64,000 nucleotides of DNA from assembly GCA_001970955.1 (NCBI GenBank), contig MPUH01000323.1, positions 1-64,000 on the forward strand, read 5' to 3'. The notes under the pieces are model-generated. The model did not search any database, was not told the origin of the DNA, and worked only from the letters and a program-made list of their open reading frames with translations. Below, piece by piece: positions 44,076-54,907 of this stretch. Made by a program: the position numbers and the translations under genes. Within the stretch, counting starts at the first letter, position 1; each line of letters begins with the position of its first letter. The DNA is from Stentor coeruleus (taxonomy: Eukaryota > Ciliophora > Heterotrichea > Heterotrichida > Stentoridae).

Positions 44076-45206
44076 CTATTTTTTCTTGCATCTCGCCAAA
44101 GCTTTCGAATACAATTCCGGCCCAGACAGTTTTTCCATATTCTCAGGAAGTTTCCATTTTTTTTTCTCTATCGAAGGGTTTTTTTCTCTAATTCTAACCT
44201 GTTCAATCCTCAAAGCTCTACTCTGTTCATACTTCATCCTATTAATTTCTGTTTCTAACATGGCCAACTCACTAGCAAAAATTAGTTTCTCATTAACACT
44301 TTCTTCTAAAGCAAATTCATTTCTAACTTCTGTAATCAAACAGTTTAATGCTTCAGATTTTAAAGGTAAAGCGGCTTGTTCTTCAAGATATTTAATATAT
44401 TTTACTAGCATATATGATATTTCTGCTATATCATGTCCAGCTAAAATCTCATCAATATATGTTTCTAATTTCTTTGGATCATCTTCTAAGCAAATATCAA
44501 GTAAATCATTAACAGTTTGCATTTCTGAAGGTTTAAAATCACATAAAGCTTCAAAGCCAACCATTTTAGCAAGGATTTTAACTTCTTGTCTATACAAAGG
44601 TACACTTTCCCAAAACCCTTCACTGGGTTCGATGTTTTTTCTAAGTTTTTTCATCATTTCTGTGATGTTTTCAATAAGCCCAATGTAAATATCAGTTTTT
44701 TCTTTGACTTGATTTGCTAATTGTATAGACTCATTATCTTTTTCTAATGATAAAATAAGAGATAATAATTGATTATATGCTGTGAGTTCTCGAAGCTCAT
44801 TGGCTAGTTTTAATACTTCTCTTTTATAATCTTCATATTTACTTGATTTAATTGCAATAGGGTTAGGGTTAAGATCTTCATGTGGAGTTAAGGGTAAGCT
44901 TATGATTTTATAATTTGTATGACCAACGCTATCATCTTTTTCTATAGGTGAAACATTTTCCAATGCCCGGAAAGCTTGCATTTTCATAGGGGGTGGACTA
45001 ACTTGTGCTGAAGGTATCCCGAAATCTAAGGATTTATCTTGATTTTCTGGGATTTCAGGCATTTCTTCGTTTTTTATAATGAGTTCTTCAGATAAAGTTA
45101 GTTTTTCACTTATAAGCTTTTCTACAATGAGTTTGGAGATTTCGATTGGAAGTTCTGATACTTGGGCTAAAGAGATAGATTTGTGGATTTTGAAGTGTTT
45201 TATCAT
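44076..45206 (-). CDS. Helical hypothetical protein; N terminus uncertain
   Basis: A 376-residue protein, mostly helical with coiled-coil segments (about 120-200 and 310-345), ending in a basic tail. No domain is recognised. A second open frame lies just upstream on the same strand, from an ATG at 45376 (MSPAGHDRNPNLNVF), running 57 codons to a TGA that overlaps the ATG used here (ATGA). The two frames differ by two bases. It could be the true N terminus separated by an indel, a short upstream frame, or a separate gene; no 15-base intron joins them. Confidence 0.65.
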   Translation of the reverse strand: MIKHFKIHKSISLAQVSELPIEISKLIVEKLISEKLTLSEELIIKNEEMPEIPENQDKSLDFGIPSAQVSPPPMKMQAFRALENVSPIEKDDSVGHTNYKIISLPLTPHEDLNPNPIAIKSSKYEDYKREVLKLANELRELTAYNQLLSLILSLEKDNESIQLANQVKEKTDIYIGLIENITEMMKKLRKNIEPSEGFWESVPLYRQEVKILAKMVGFEALCDFKPSEMQTVNDLLDICLEDDPKKLETYIDEILAGHDIAEISYMLVKYIKYLEEQAALPLKSEALNCLITEVRNEFALEESVNEKLIFASELAMLETEINRMKYEQSRALRIEQVRIREKNPSIEKKKWKLPENMEKLSGPELYSKALARCKKK

Positions 45207-45376
45207 GTTTTCGAGGATTTATCAGCCGATGGGGATGGTTTTGGGAAAGACTTTTGCAGTTCGGGCTCGAGGTTGTAAGAAATTTCACTTGATTCTGATG
45301 TGCCTGATGAGAATTTTCGGGATTTCACTGGGAAAACGTTAAGATTCGGATTGCGGTCGTGGCCTGCTGGGGACAT

Positions 45377-45744
45377 AAAGGTGAAAGTTCGTACTGGGCC
45401 TGAGTTAGCATTGCTTTTAACTAAGGGAGTTATATTTTCGTGTTGGCTAGAAATTATTTTAAACTTATAATAAAATGGCTTACAGATAAATATCCCTAGT
45501 TTAAGATTTTTTAAATATATCCTATAGCCTTTCTTATCTAAACCCCTAATTTCCTATTAAAATCTCTTATCATATACTAACATTATTATCTAATTACATT
45601 CTTCATCCTAAATCTTAAAACCCAAATTATTACCCATCTTCTAAACCTTAATTCTCTATACCCCATTGGCAATTAAAATCCTCCCCTTTAAAATCCTCTT
45701 CCAAAATTTTAATAACTTATTTCCCTAAAACAGTTTATAATAAA
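45377..45744. promoter_or_regulatory. Divergent intergenic region
   Basis: 368 bases between the minus-strand gene and PACRG. The right part is strongly C-rich (45530-45720), the promoter side of PACRG. Confidence 0.4.
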
Positions 45745-46512
45745 ATGGACCGAAAACTATCTTCAAGGCTCTCAAGACCTGCAAGTATAACAGCAAGGTC
45801 CAAGCCAATGCCACTAATCGCTAAAGGTGTAGGGGGTTCAACAAGTTCCTTAGCCCCAAAGCCAATAAAAATCTCAAAAGGTCCTCCGTCATCTCGGGTT
45901 TTTCAAAGTGTCAAGTAACAGCCAAACAGAAAATATCAAATCGTCCCAACAAATTTCAGAAAATTCTATGAAAGAGGTGATTTGCCTGTAGTTGTGAATT
46001 TTAGTGGGGCAAATAGGAAAATTGTTTGGAAAGTTGACCCTGATGTCCTTGACCTACATCATTATCTACCAATGTTTTTTGAAGGACTTAGAGAAATTGA
46101 TGAGCCTTACAAGTTTTTAGCTGAAAGATCTATTGACGATTTATTGGAAAAATGCTCACATAAAGTCCTTCCTGTATTGCCTCAGCTGATAATTCCGATA
46201 AAAATGGCTTTATCGACGAAAATTCCTGAGGTCATTGTTGTGACAATTAAGAAATTACAGAAGCTTCTTAGGTGTGGAAATTCAATTGGAGAAGCTTTAG
46301 TGCCGTATTATAGGCAGATATTACCGATTTTCAATATGTTTAAAGGGAAAAGGGCAAATTTAGGGGATAAAATTGATTACTCACAGTATAAAGGAGCTAA
46401 TATTTCGGAGTTGATACATGAAACTTTGGAACTTATGGAGACTTATGGGGGAGATGACGCTTATATAAACATCAAGTATATGATACCAACTTATGAGTCC
46501 TGCATGTTTTAG
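45745..46512 (+). CDS. PACRG: PACRG (Parkin co-regulated gene) homologue
   Basis: A protein of 250 residues after removing one 15-base intron at 45915-45929. PACRG is a microtubule inner-junction protein of ciliary doublets, bridging A and B tubules with FAP20. The conserved ARM-like part is clear from NFRKFYERGDLPVVV onward: DLHHYLPMFFEGLREI, KVLPVLPQLIIPIKMAL, LVPYYRQILPIFN, GDKIDYSQYKGANI, YGGDDAYINIKYMIPTYES. The stop follows soon after, as in the animal proteins. The N-terminal 55 residues are Ser/Pro/Lys-rich and variable, as usual. Start at an ATAATAAAATGG context. It fits a densely ciliated cell. Confidence 0.97.
45915..45929 (+). other. 15-base intron of PACRG
   Basis: gtaacagccaaacag: GTA start, A at positions 10 and 12, CAG end. 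Removing it joins RVFQSVK to KYQIVPTNFRKF in frame; retention gives a TAA. Confidence 0.95.
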
Positions 46513-46856
46513 CTAATTTTATGGATTTTTAATAGAAATTTATTTGATTGTGAAGTTCGCGTTAACTAGACTATGGATTTATAGTCAAATAAGTTTTTTG
46601 ATATATTTTAAATACAACATACAGATGATATTCATTTGTAAATAATATTATATACAGTATAATATTTACCTTTATACTTTCATAAGATTTATAACATATC
46701 ATTACTTCATAACCACTTCATTTAAAAAAAAAAAATTCAGCATCTAGTACCCAATCAAACCCATACAAAAATTCCCACATCCCAATCTATCCTTCTAACA
46801 TCTTTCCTTTTCAAAATAATTCCCAACCTAAATCAAAAACCCAAAAATCCAAATAA
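46513..46856. other. Intergenic, C-rich at the right end
   Basis: 344 bases; the C-rich promoter side of the PKA gene occupies about 46740-46850. No gene seen. Confidence 0.4.
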
Positions 46857-47846
46857 ATGAACAATAAGCACAATACAAATGCTAACCGTAACAAAATATC
46901 ATTCGAAGACTTCGAAATCCTCACAACTTTAGGTACAGGGACATTTGGCCGTGTTCGACTCGTAAAGCTTAAAGGTAACAACAATGCCCCAGCCTTTGCT
47001 TTAAAAATGCTCAAAAAAACTGTGGTCTTAAAACTTAAACAACTCGAACACATAAAATCTGAAAAATCTGTCCTTGAAAAATCGAAACATCCTTTTATAA
47101 TAACCCTTCTAACAACATTCCAAGATTCAACTTTTATATATATGCTTTTAGAATATGCTTGTGGAGGAGAGCTTTTTTCTCGCATTCGTCGTGAAGGGCG
47201 TTTTGCAAATGATGTAGCTCTTTTCTATATAAGCGAGATTGTCTTAGCATTCGAGTATTTACATAGTTCAAATACAGCATATAGAGATTTAAAGCCTGAA
47301 AATGTTCTAATAGATAAAGATGGACATGTAAAACTAACTGATTTTGGCTTTGCCAAGCATATAGACGATTTTAGTTACACATTGTGTGGAACACCAGAAT
47401 ATTTAGCCCCTGAGATTATTCAAAGCGAAGGACATAATATCGCTGTGGATTGGTGGGCTTTAGGAGTTTTGATATATGAAATGATTGCTGGGTTTCCTCC
47501 TTTTTATGATGAGAATCCTATAGGAATATATAAAAAAATTCTATCAGGGAGGATTGAATTTTCTAAGGTTTTTAATAGAGATGTTAAGAACCTTATAAAG
47601 AAATTTCTACAAGCTAATGTGAGTAAAAGATATGGAGTTGGGGGAAATGGGGTGGATAAGGTTAAGAAACATAAGTGGTTTAGAGGAGTTGATTGGATTA
47701 TGGTATTGAAAAAAACTATACCTTCACCTTGGGTACCGGAAGTTAGGTCGCAGGATGATACGCATTTTTTTGATAATTACCCTGATTCGGTGGATTTTAT
47801 TCCCCCACCACCACCTGATGTTAATGCATTGTTTAAGGATTTTTAA
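46857..47846 (+). CDS. cAMP-dependent protein kinase catalytic subunit-like (AGC family)
   Basis: A 329-residue AGC kinase with the size and ends of a PKA catalytic subunit. Glycine loop GTGTFGRV (26-33), Lys50, YRDLKPEN (142-149), DFG (162-164), activation-loop Thr175 in YTLCGTPEYLAPE, and VDWWALGVLIYEMIAGFPPF. The C-terminal AGC tail ends Phe-Lys-Asp-Phe, the FxxF hydrophobic motif that closes PKA. The N terminus is short and Asn-rich with no myristoylation site. All catalytic residues are intact. PKG is less likely because no cGMP-binding domain is attached. In ciliates PKA controls ciliary beat. Confidence 0.95.
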   Translation: MNNKHNTNANRNKISFEDFEILTTLGTGTFGRVRLVKLKGNNNAPAFALKMLKKTVVLKLKQLEHIKSEKSVLEKSKHPFIITLLTTFQDSTFIYMLLEYACGGELFSRIRREGRFANDVALFYISEIVLAFEYLHSSNTAYRDLKPENVLIDKDGHVKLTDFGFAKHIDDFSYTLCGTPEYLAPEIIQSEGHNIAVDWWALGVLIYEMIAGFPPFYDENPIGIYKKILSGRIEFSKVFNRDVKNLIKKFLQANVSKRYGVGGNGVDKVKKHKWFRGVDWIMVLKKTIPSPWVPEVRSQDDTHFFDNYPDSVDFIPPPPPDVNALFKDF

Positions 47847-48601
47847 TAGAAATATACCTGAGAATTAGTTTTAGATGAGGTATGATTATGTTTAATGAAG
47901 ATTTTAAATTTGGATTGTGGGAAAAAATGTTTATGCTTTTAGGATTTTAGAAGGAAAGATAAAAAAATTTGGAGTTTTTAATTTTTTTGCTTTAAGCGGT
48001 GTGGTAATTTTTTATATGGATTTTAGGATTAAAGATGATTGCTAGGTTTTGGTAAAGGCTTGCAATTTACAGATGATTGCAAAGATAAAAGGTTAGCAAC
48101 TTGAAGTTTCATATGATTGCATACGGTTAATTTAGGCTTTCTATTTAACTTTTTTTTTAATTTAATTGTTATTATAATAAAAAATAAGCCAAATGAAAAA
48201 GCCTAATTTCCCCCTTCAAAAGTCCTTAGGACTCAATTTTAAGCACTAAATCCACTTTACAAATCATAAATCTTCATATCATAATATTTTTATAAAACCC
48301 TAAAATCTTAAAAGGCAGTTTTAACTATCTCCCATATCAAAAAAATTACCGAATTTCCACCATAATCCTAATTCCCTCTCCTCTCCTCTCCTCTTCACTC
48401 TAAAACCATAACCTAAAAATTCCTTCATCCAAATTCCTACAATAATTTTTTTTTAACTCACAATCAATATTCTTAAACCAAAACTTCTGATTTACATCTT
48501 TCCTTCCTAATATATTATTATATCTTACTAATAAATCTCTTTAATTCTATATCTAATTAACAAAATTCCACCCTTGCATTCAAAAAAATAAATTATAAGA
48601 A
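47847..48601. other. Intergenic with sharp skew switch
   Basis: 755 bases. It is G-rich to about 48130, then strongly C-rich, including a CT run at 48370-48400 (ctctcctctcctctcctc), up to the PP2C gene. No gene; probably the terminator side of one gene and the promoter side of the next. Confidence 0.45.
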
Positions 48602-49852
48602 ATGGAAGATGGGAAATTTCGCAAAGAGCTTAAACAGGCATTCACTCCAAGTTCACGTTTCAAAGAAGAACGTTACGATTTGTTTAAATTAGTTTCTCCT
48701 GAAAAGCGTTTGAAAAAAAAGCAAGGGTCAAATCCAAAGCCCAACAGCTCAAATCAAAAAGGTTTAACAATTGTCCGTGCCCCTCGTTCAAACCCTGGAA
48801 GCAAGTCAAGTACTCCAAAAAACTCTCGAATAAACAAATCTGTGAATCATAGAAGATTTGTATCTTCAGGAGACAAGTCTAATAGTTCAACAGGTTCAAA
48901 AAAACTTGTGCAGAATTCAAATGCCAGGAAATTTTCTATGGAAACTTCATATTTATCTCCAGTAGTTTGCAAGTATTCTTTCCTAAGCAAAACAGGTTAT
49001 ATCCCAGGCAATACGCCAAAAACAAATCAAGACTCTTACATTGCCCATATAAATTTTGCCAACCAACCTGATGCTTATCTTTTTGGAGTTTGTGATGGAC
49101 ATGGTTTTTATGGTGGAGAAGTTTCAGGATTTATCAAACAAAGACTTCCAGTACTTTTAGCCCAAGACCCAGATATTTTATTAAACCCTCGTAAAGCTTT
49201 AACATCTTGTATTCATCGTTGTAATATTGAACTTGGTCAAATCAATTTAGACATAAAATTCAGTGGAAGTACTTTGATAATTGTTTTAATCAAAGGTAGT
49301 ACTTTATATTGTGCAAATGTTGGAGACTCAAGAGCTCTTATGGGTAGACAAATTATGGATAACACAGACAAGTCAGTATCTGGGAAAAAATGGATGTCAA
49401 TAGCTTTATCACGTGATCATAAGCCTGATTCAAAAGATGAAAGTGAAAGGATTTATAAATCTGGAGGAAGAGTTGAAGCTTATCAAGATGAAAATGGAAA
49501 TCCTGCTGGACCAGCAAGAGTTTGGCTTAAAAATCAAGACTTACCTGGTTTAGCTATGTCTAGATCTATGGGTGATGGGGTTGCTTCAAGTGTTGGGGTT
49601 ATTTGCGACCCTGAAATATTGGAAATTCGTTTGGTTCCTGAAGATAAGTTTATAATGATAGGAAGTGATGGAGTTTTTGAGTTTATTTCTAATGAAGAAC
49701 TTGTTAGGATAATTGTCCCGTATTATAGAATACAAGATTGTGAAGGGACGTGTGATGCTATTGTTAGAGAAGCGAATAAAAGATGGAAAAGGGAAGAGGA
49801 GGTTATTGATGATATAACAGCGGTTTGCGTATTTTTAGATGTTAATTCTTAA
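48602..49852 (+). CDS. PP2C-family (PPM) protein phosphatase
   Basis: A Mn/Mg-dependent Ser/Thr phosphatase of 416 residues. The first 115 residues are Ser/Lys/Asn-rich and disordered. The PP2C fold runs about 123-412 with its motifs: NQDSY (Asp144), VCDGHG (163-168, metal ligands), SGSTLIIVLI, CANVGDSRAL, LSRDHKP, LAMSRSMGD, IGSDGVFEF and DDITAVCVF. All metal-binding acids are present, so it should be active. It sits directly after the PKA-type kinase gene on the same strand, 755 bases apart; a functional pairing is only a suggestion. Confidence 0.96.
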   Translation: MEDGKFRKELKQAFTPSSRFKEERYDLFKLVSPEKRLKKKQGSNPKPNSSNQKGLTIVRAPRSNPGSKSSTPKNSRINKSVNHRRFVSSGDKSNSSTGSKKLVQNSNARKFSMETSYLSPVVCKYSFLSKTGYIPGNTPKTNQDSYIAHINFANQPDAYLFGVCDGHGFYGGEVSGFIKQRLPVLLAQDPDILLNPRKALTSCIHRCNIELGQINLDIKFSGSTLIIVLIKGSTLYCANVGDSRALMGRQIMDNTDKSVSGKKWMSIALSRDHKPDSKDESERIYKSGGRVEAYQDENGNPAGPARVWLKNQDLPGLAMSRSMGDGVASSVGVICDPEILEIRLVPEDKFIMIGSDGVFEFISNEELVRIIVPYYRIQDCEGTCDAIVREANKRWKREEEVIDDITAVCVFLDVNS

Positions 49853-51207
49853 AAAATTTGTAGAGGAGAGTGTTATATAATTTTTATTAGGATTTGTAGT
49901 TACTTTTTTTAATTTGAGTGATGGAGAAGTTTGTAGAGGATAAGTGAGAATAATTTTTTTGAGGGAAATTAGTTGGTTTTTTTAAGAAAGTTTTATTTAG
50001 ATTCATAAATGCTTAGATTTTGTGGATTTGAATGTTGAAACTGAATTTTTTTTACCGGTAGTTTTTTGACCTATTCTATAACATTTTTTATTAGCTAAAA
50101 TGATAAACCATTCATTATAAAATTTCCTAATAAAATAATCATAATCTTCTTACTACAAATTATTATAATTTCCTAATATCTCAAAGTAATCTATTAACTA
50201 CCTTATTTTCCTATTATGCTTGATTACTTTTCAGTTCTTTTTGATTATGAATACTGACAATTAATATATTCACTTAAATAATAACTTCAATGCATAGTCT
50301 AAACAAAAAAAGAAAGCATTCTATAATTTTGCCTTGAATATATTTCATATTCATATAAAACACAACAACACTTGAAATAAGAAATTGTGTAAACATAAAA
50401 CTGTATAAGTTCAATAAAATAGATTTTTTGCTTGGTAAGAATTATAGCTAGCAAAAATATTATACCCAATAGTGAGCTAGCTGCAATTAAGCTTCAGCAT
50501 ACAATTTTAAAAGCAATGATATTAAAAGAATTAATAGTAATCCAAAATTAATACTAAGTTATGTACAGTCAATTTACATATAGTTAAATAAATTAAACCC
50601 TCTCAAAGAGCTTTCAAAAAACCAATAATGATTTCTTTGAATCAGGGGGTATTTGCAGCGAAAACACACTTTATTTTATCACAAAAAGAAAATAACAAAG
50701 TTTATTATAACAGAACCCATAATTTCTTATTCATTATTATAAGTTTTTTTACTATAAATAAGATTTTTAAATTGCATCTATTTTAGTTTGATAAAATATT
50801 GAATATTTAAGTATGAATATAGTTTAACTATATTTATTTTTATAACTTAAAAAATCATATAATCTGATGTTGTATTTATTAGTATTTTTCCAAAGACTTC
50901 AATTAGCATTTTATTAGATTTTCCTTATGGTGTAAAGACCGATAAATTCTCATAGGCACAATTTCATCAGTCTATGAAAATTCCAATGCACCAGAGGCTG
51001 TTAAGGTATTTAAATTTATACATAATATCTTAATCACTAGAAGATGGATACTATACAGCTTATGCTAATTTTAAAAGTTATCAATATCGAAGTTTAATAA
51101 CTCCTCAGTTTCCATAGTTCAAAATATCTTAAAACCATAAAACCATCAGCTTTTGTGTTTTTTTTACTGATTAAGGGATTATCCCACAACTAGATAATAT
51201 CATATAA
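49853..51207. other. Long intergenic region
   Basis: 1.36 kb without a supported gene. A G-rich tail follows PP2C to about 50040; the rest is AT-rich. A slightly GC-richer patch at 50930-51005 can pair CATAG with CTATG (50956-50982) and might be a small RNA, but I cannot assign it. Confidence 0.35.
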
Positions 51208-51843
51208 ATGCAAAAAAACTTTGAAGTCCTCATCGCCCTAGTAAAAGACCTTCAAACTGCATTTAAAGCTTTTAGAACTGCAGTCAAAAAACACTTAGAA
51301 CCTGAAGAACTAGACCAAAAGCAAGTAGCGTTTTTGAAAATCCTCAAAAGCTTTAGCTTGCTTATTACTAATACTAAAGATTGCCCTGAAGTAAAAAACT
51401 TGAAAAGGGAAACTGAACAAATTGTCAAAGAATATAAAGAACTATGCAAAGAAAAAGATAATATTGAAATGCCGACTGAGATTTTAATTCATAGTTTTGA
51501 AGAAGATAAGGATGTTTACAACAATCCTGAGGATATAAATAATAGAATTTCCCTAGAGAGAAATAAAGAGATAGTCAAGTTACATAAGGAAATGAGTGAA
51601 ATTAATGAGATATTTAAGGACTTTTCAATGCTGGTTATAGAACAAGGAGTGGAGTTGGAAAAAGCAAGGATTGAAGTAGATATTGCTGAAAGGACAACAG
51701 AAAGAGTTAATAATGAATTAGTGAAAGCTCGTTATTGGGATAAGAAAAGTAGGAATAAGTGTTGCTGTATTTCGATTATTGTAGGAGGATTTGTGATGGC
51801 AATTGGAGGAGTTGTTGCTGGAGTTGTAATTTCAGGAAAGTAA
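51208..51843 (+). CDS. Syntaxin (Qa-SNARE)
   Basis: A 211-residue tail-anchored SNARE for membrane fusion. An N-terminal helical part (about 5-80) may be a short Habc bundle. The SNARE motif at about 115-175 has the syntaxin pattern: EINEIFKDFSMLVIEQGVELEKA, in which the Gln of LVIEQG is the zero-layer glutamine. After a basic Cys-rich juncture (KKSRNKCCC) comes one C-terminal membrane helix (ISIIVGGFVMAIGGVVAGVV) with three residues after it. It is shorter than animal plasma-membrane syntaxins (about 290). Which compartment it serves cannot be told. Confidence 0.92.
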   Translation: MQKNFEVLIALVKDLQTAFKAFRTAVKKHLEPEELDQKQVAFLKILKSFSLLITNTKDCPEVKNLKRETEQIVKEYKELCKEKDNIEMPTEILIHSFEEDKDVYNNPEDINNRISLERNKEIVKLHKEMSEINEIFKDFSMLVIEQGVELEKARIEVDIAERTTERVNNELVKARYWDKKSRNKCCCISIIVGGFVMAIGGVVAGVVISGK

Positions 51844-52196
51844 AATTGTAATAATAATTATGGGATGGAAATAATGGAATAGGGAGATATGAAAAGGTAT
51901 TAATGAAGTTATGATATAATAAGCAAGGGATGGAAATAGTCAAGCCATAATTCTTAACTAATACTAATTGTATAATAATAAGTGATATGTGATGCTATTT
52001 AATTTAGGGATGATTGATTTTATATTAGATAATGTAAAGTGGATGAAGGTTTTTTAAGATTTAGAAATATAAAATGTTTAAGATAATTTTTAGAATATAG
52101 TGATTTAATATATGCAGTTCTGAGTTTTAGTTGATGCATTATAATTGTATCAATTATTTATCAGAAGAGATTTCTCAAAAAATATGATATAAAAAA
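51844..52196. other. Intergenic, contains one copy of a dispersed repeat
   Basis: 353 bases; no gene. About 33 bases at 51935-51967 recur at 53300-53332 (see that entry). Confidence 0.4.
51935..51967 (+). repeat. Dispersed repeat, copy 1
   Basis: aatagtcaagccataattct plus taactaatactaa; matches 53300-53332 with two differences. No function recognised. Confidence 0.7.
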
Positions 52197-52406
52197 ATGT
52201 CAAACAAGAAACTTACTAAAATGCCACTTAGCCCATGCCAAGAGTCGAGGTTCTTTCGTAGTGGTGCGTTTTCAAGGATGGCTGTATCATTAGCCAAATC
52301 ATTAAGTCCAAGATTTGCGGATACTCGTAAGCCAAAAGATACTAAAGAAGACCTAGTGATCAATATGGTTTTTTCATCTGTGTCAGGGTTCTCAGATTTT
52401 ACTTAA
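52197..52406 (+). CDS. Small hypothetical protein
   Basis: A 69-residue Ser/Lys-rich protein (MSNKKLTKMPLSPCQES) with no domain. Its ATG follows ATATAAAAAAATG, the usual start context here, and the base composition is richer in G and C than the surroundings. Both points suggest it is real. A shadow frame on the other strand is less likely. Confidence 0.4.
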   Translation: MSNKKLTKMPLSPCQESRFFRSGAFSRMAVSLAKSLSPRFADTRKPKDTKEDLVINMVFSSVSGFSDFT

Positions 52407-54572
52407 TTAACTATTCCGATAATGAGTCTATGCCTTAAGGCTAATCAAATTATCTTAGATAATATAATACTAAATATGATGCAAGGAAAACAAATTACTC
52501 TTATCAAAAGAATGATCTTCTGCCATATAATTAAATTTTCCTTGCTATGATCTTATTTTTTCTATAAGCTTGTATAGAATAACTTTCGCTATTACAATTC
52601 TTAGAAAATTTAATAAAATAACTAACAGAGTTCAACCGAAAAGTATTAGTTTCATTAAAGTTAAGTTCGGATAACTGAATATAAACTATGCATTTCACAT
52701 AAGCCATTTAATTCTTCATATATTTAAATTTATATGATCTTTTTTCAATATATTCATCATCAAGCAAGAGTTAAAATGAGTCATAAATAGTTTTATCAAT
52801 AATAATTCCCTACATTTTTAGATATTACAAAAAGAACTTTATTTTGAAATTTTATTATAAGGATATTTTTGGATAACAAAACATCATATATCATAGTAGT
52901 TAGACCAAGACCTTTTAATGAAAATAGATCAAATTGGCAAACTGGAATGGCTTCATACCTATTTATAGTATTTACTTTGGCGAACTATAAATTATCCTCT
53001 AATCATAGATAATAAATTATGTCATATAAATTTTATTGGAAATAAAAGTTAGCAATTTTACAAAATCATCATATTCTTGATATAACCCTAAAATATTGAT
53101 AAAATTATAAGTGCATTCAGTACGATATCTCTCAGCAATTTATTGATTATTATGATTTTTATGATTCCATAATGCTTTTTTGAAATAAAATAATTTTCTT
53201 ATCATATTTATGACCTAAACTCATACTACATTTTAATTTGTTTTTGCTTAGGCTTAATTAAATATGCATTATATCATAATTTCTTAACAAGGGCTAGGCA
53301 ATAGTCAAGCGATAATTCCTAACTAATACTAACATCATAATTTCAAAAAGCATTAAAATTTAATATGATACATAAATTAAGCTACAAAATATCAGAAAAG
53401 TAGTTTTTTTCCATTATATTGATAATAAGAAATAGAATTGCTAAGATTAAGTTTGGGTTGATACATATTTATATTATTACAAATTAAAAATGTAATGTTA
53501 CAAGGCATCAATTTTTAAGATTGCTGAGTTTTTAATCATTTAATTTGTTTACCAATGATAAATAAACTCTTATTATATATATTTATTATAATTTTTTTTT
53601 CTCACTTGCATACACTAGAGAAATTTTAAAACTATAAATCAATCATTCTCATTAAAATAACTACAAGAGCAAAAATCATCAAATCAGAATATGCCTTTAC
53701 CTATTACTTAATATCTTCATAGCGTTTAAAAAACTTATCAAATCTTTTTTGCATAATTCCAAACCCTTACTTTTTCTATTATTACAGGCTAAAATGACAA
53801 ATTGTCTATTCTTCTAACTTCAACTGCAGGAAAAAGCTAAATTTACCTAAGGCCCCATTCATTAAATATTCTTTTAATCATTCTAAAATCTAATTATATA
53901 ATCAAGTGAACCTGATACAGCATATTTCCTACCACTTGCTAAGCACAAACCAATAATATAATCAAGTAAATGTCACAAAGTATTGACAAGGCAGTGCATA
54001 GAATTTCTTCTAAATATTTTTGAATTATTTAGATTTTTTTGTGCATTTTATAAAGAAAATTAATGATTAATTATATAAAAGTTGAGCGTTATCATTTTTA
54101 AAACAGCTACAGTTTTTAGCGTATCAGTGCGACCTTTAAGAATTTTTCCAACTTTTTGTTAATTATATTGCAAATTCTTACAGTTTTATCAAATTATACT
54201 ATTATAATAAAAGATTTTTTTTTTCAGTAATCGCAATACAGTTTATAGAGTATTTATGCCATATCAACAAAGATTCATGCTTTTTCTAACTATACTCCAT
54301 ACTTTATATTACTCAACTCTAGTTCCTGATATTATATACTTCATATCTTTTAATACATCTAAACAATATACTTCTTTTTATTATTTTAAATTATAATCTC
54401 CAGTGACTTGTTTTCAGCTAAATTCCAGATAAAAAGTTTTTCAAAGACTCAGAAACTGCATATTTGCCATATTTCTTAAATCTCATATAAAATACTAGCT
54501 TTACTCAATAAATTAATCATCTTCTCTTCCAACCTCAAGCTTATCCAAAACATAATCTTTCAAATTATTCGC
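52407..54572. other. Long AT-rich intergenic region
   Basis: 2.2 kb, the largest stretch without any supported gene. The only feature noted is the second copy of the dispersed repeat at 53300. The right end becomes mildly C-rich. Confidence 0.4.
53300..53332 (+). repeat. Dispersed repeat, copy 2
   Basis: aatagtcaagcgataattcc plus taactaatactaa; the similarity to copy 1 extends weakly to the left (caaggg). Both copies have the same orientation, 1.37 kb apart. Confidence 0.7.
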
Positions 54573-54803
54573 TTACTCAGTCATAGTCGGGGGTATAAGC
54601 GATGCAAGAAACCCAAAAGGATCATTAACACATGTAAGTGTTAATACAGAAATACATGTTGTCATTGGAGGACAATAAGTTGATATATCAGGACAACAAA
54701 TACCTGCAGCAAAAGGGCAACAAGTCCATGTATCATCTTTGTTTTTACAGCAAGTTTCACCATTTTTGCATCTATAATCTCTATCACATAAATTATCACT
54801 CAT
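54573..54803 (-). CDS. Granulin-like cysteine-rich peptide
   Basis: A 76-residue protein with a granulin-type cysteine ladder: CDRDYRC, NGETCCKN, TWTCCPF, GICCPD, TYCPP, then two single Cys. The spacing matches granulins (CC-x8-CC-x6-CC), except that the usual HCCP is YCP, so one Cys is missing. Granulins are secreted or lysosomal growth-factor-like modules and also occur in plant cysteine proteases. No signal peptide follows the ATG at 54803. The frame continues upstream to an ATG at 54842 (MALWV, a stop codon TGA, then FLALSLS), which would be an excellent signal peptide were it not for the TGA. Confidence 0.75.
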   Translation of the reverse strand: MSDNLCDRDYRCKNGETCCKNKDDTWTCCPFAAGICCPDISTYCPPMTTCISVLTLTCVNDPFGFLASLIPPTMTE

Positions 54804-54907
54804 TGATAAAGATAAGGCTAAAAATCAAACCCATAAAGCCATTTATTTATAATTTAGATGTTTTATAAGTTTTAGGATATGAGAATTTATATTACATTAT
54901 GAGAGAA

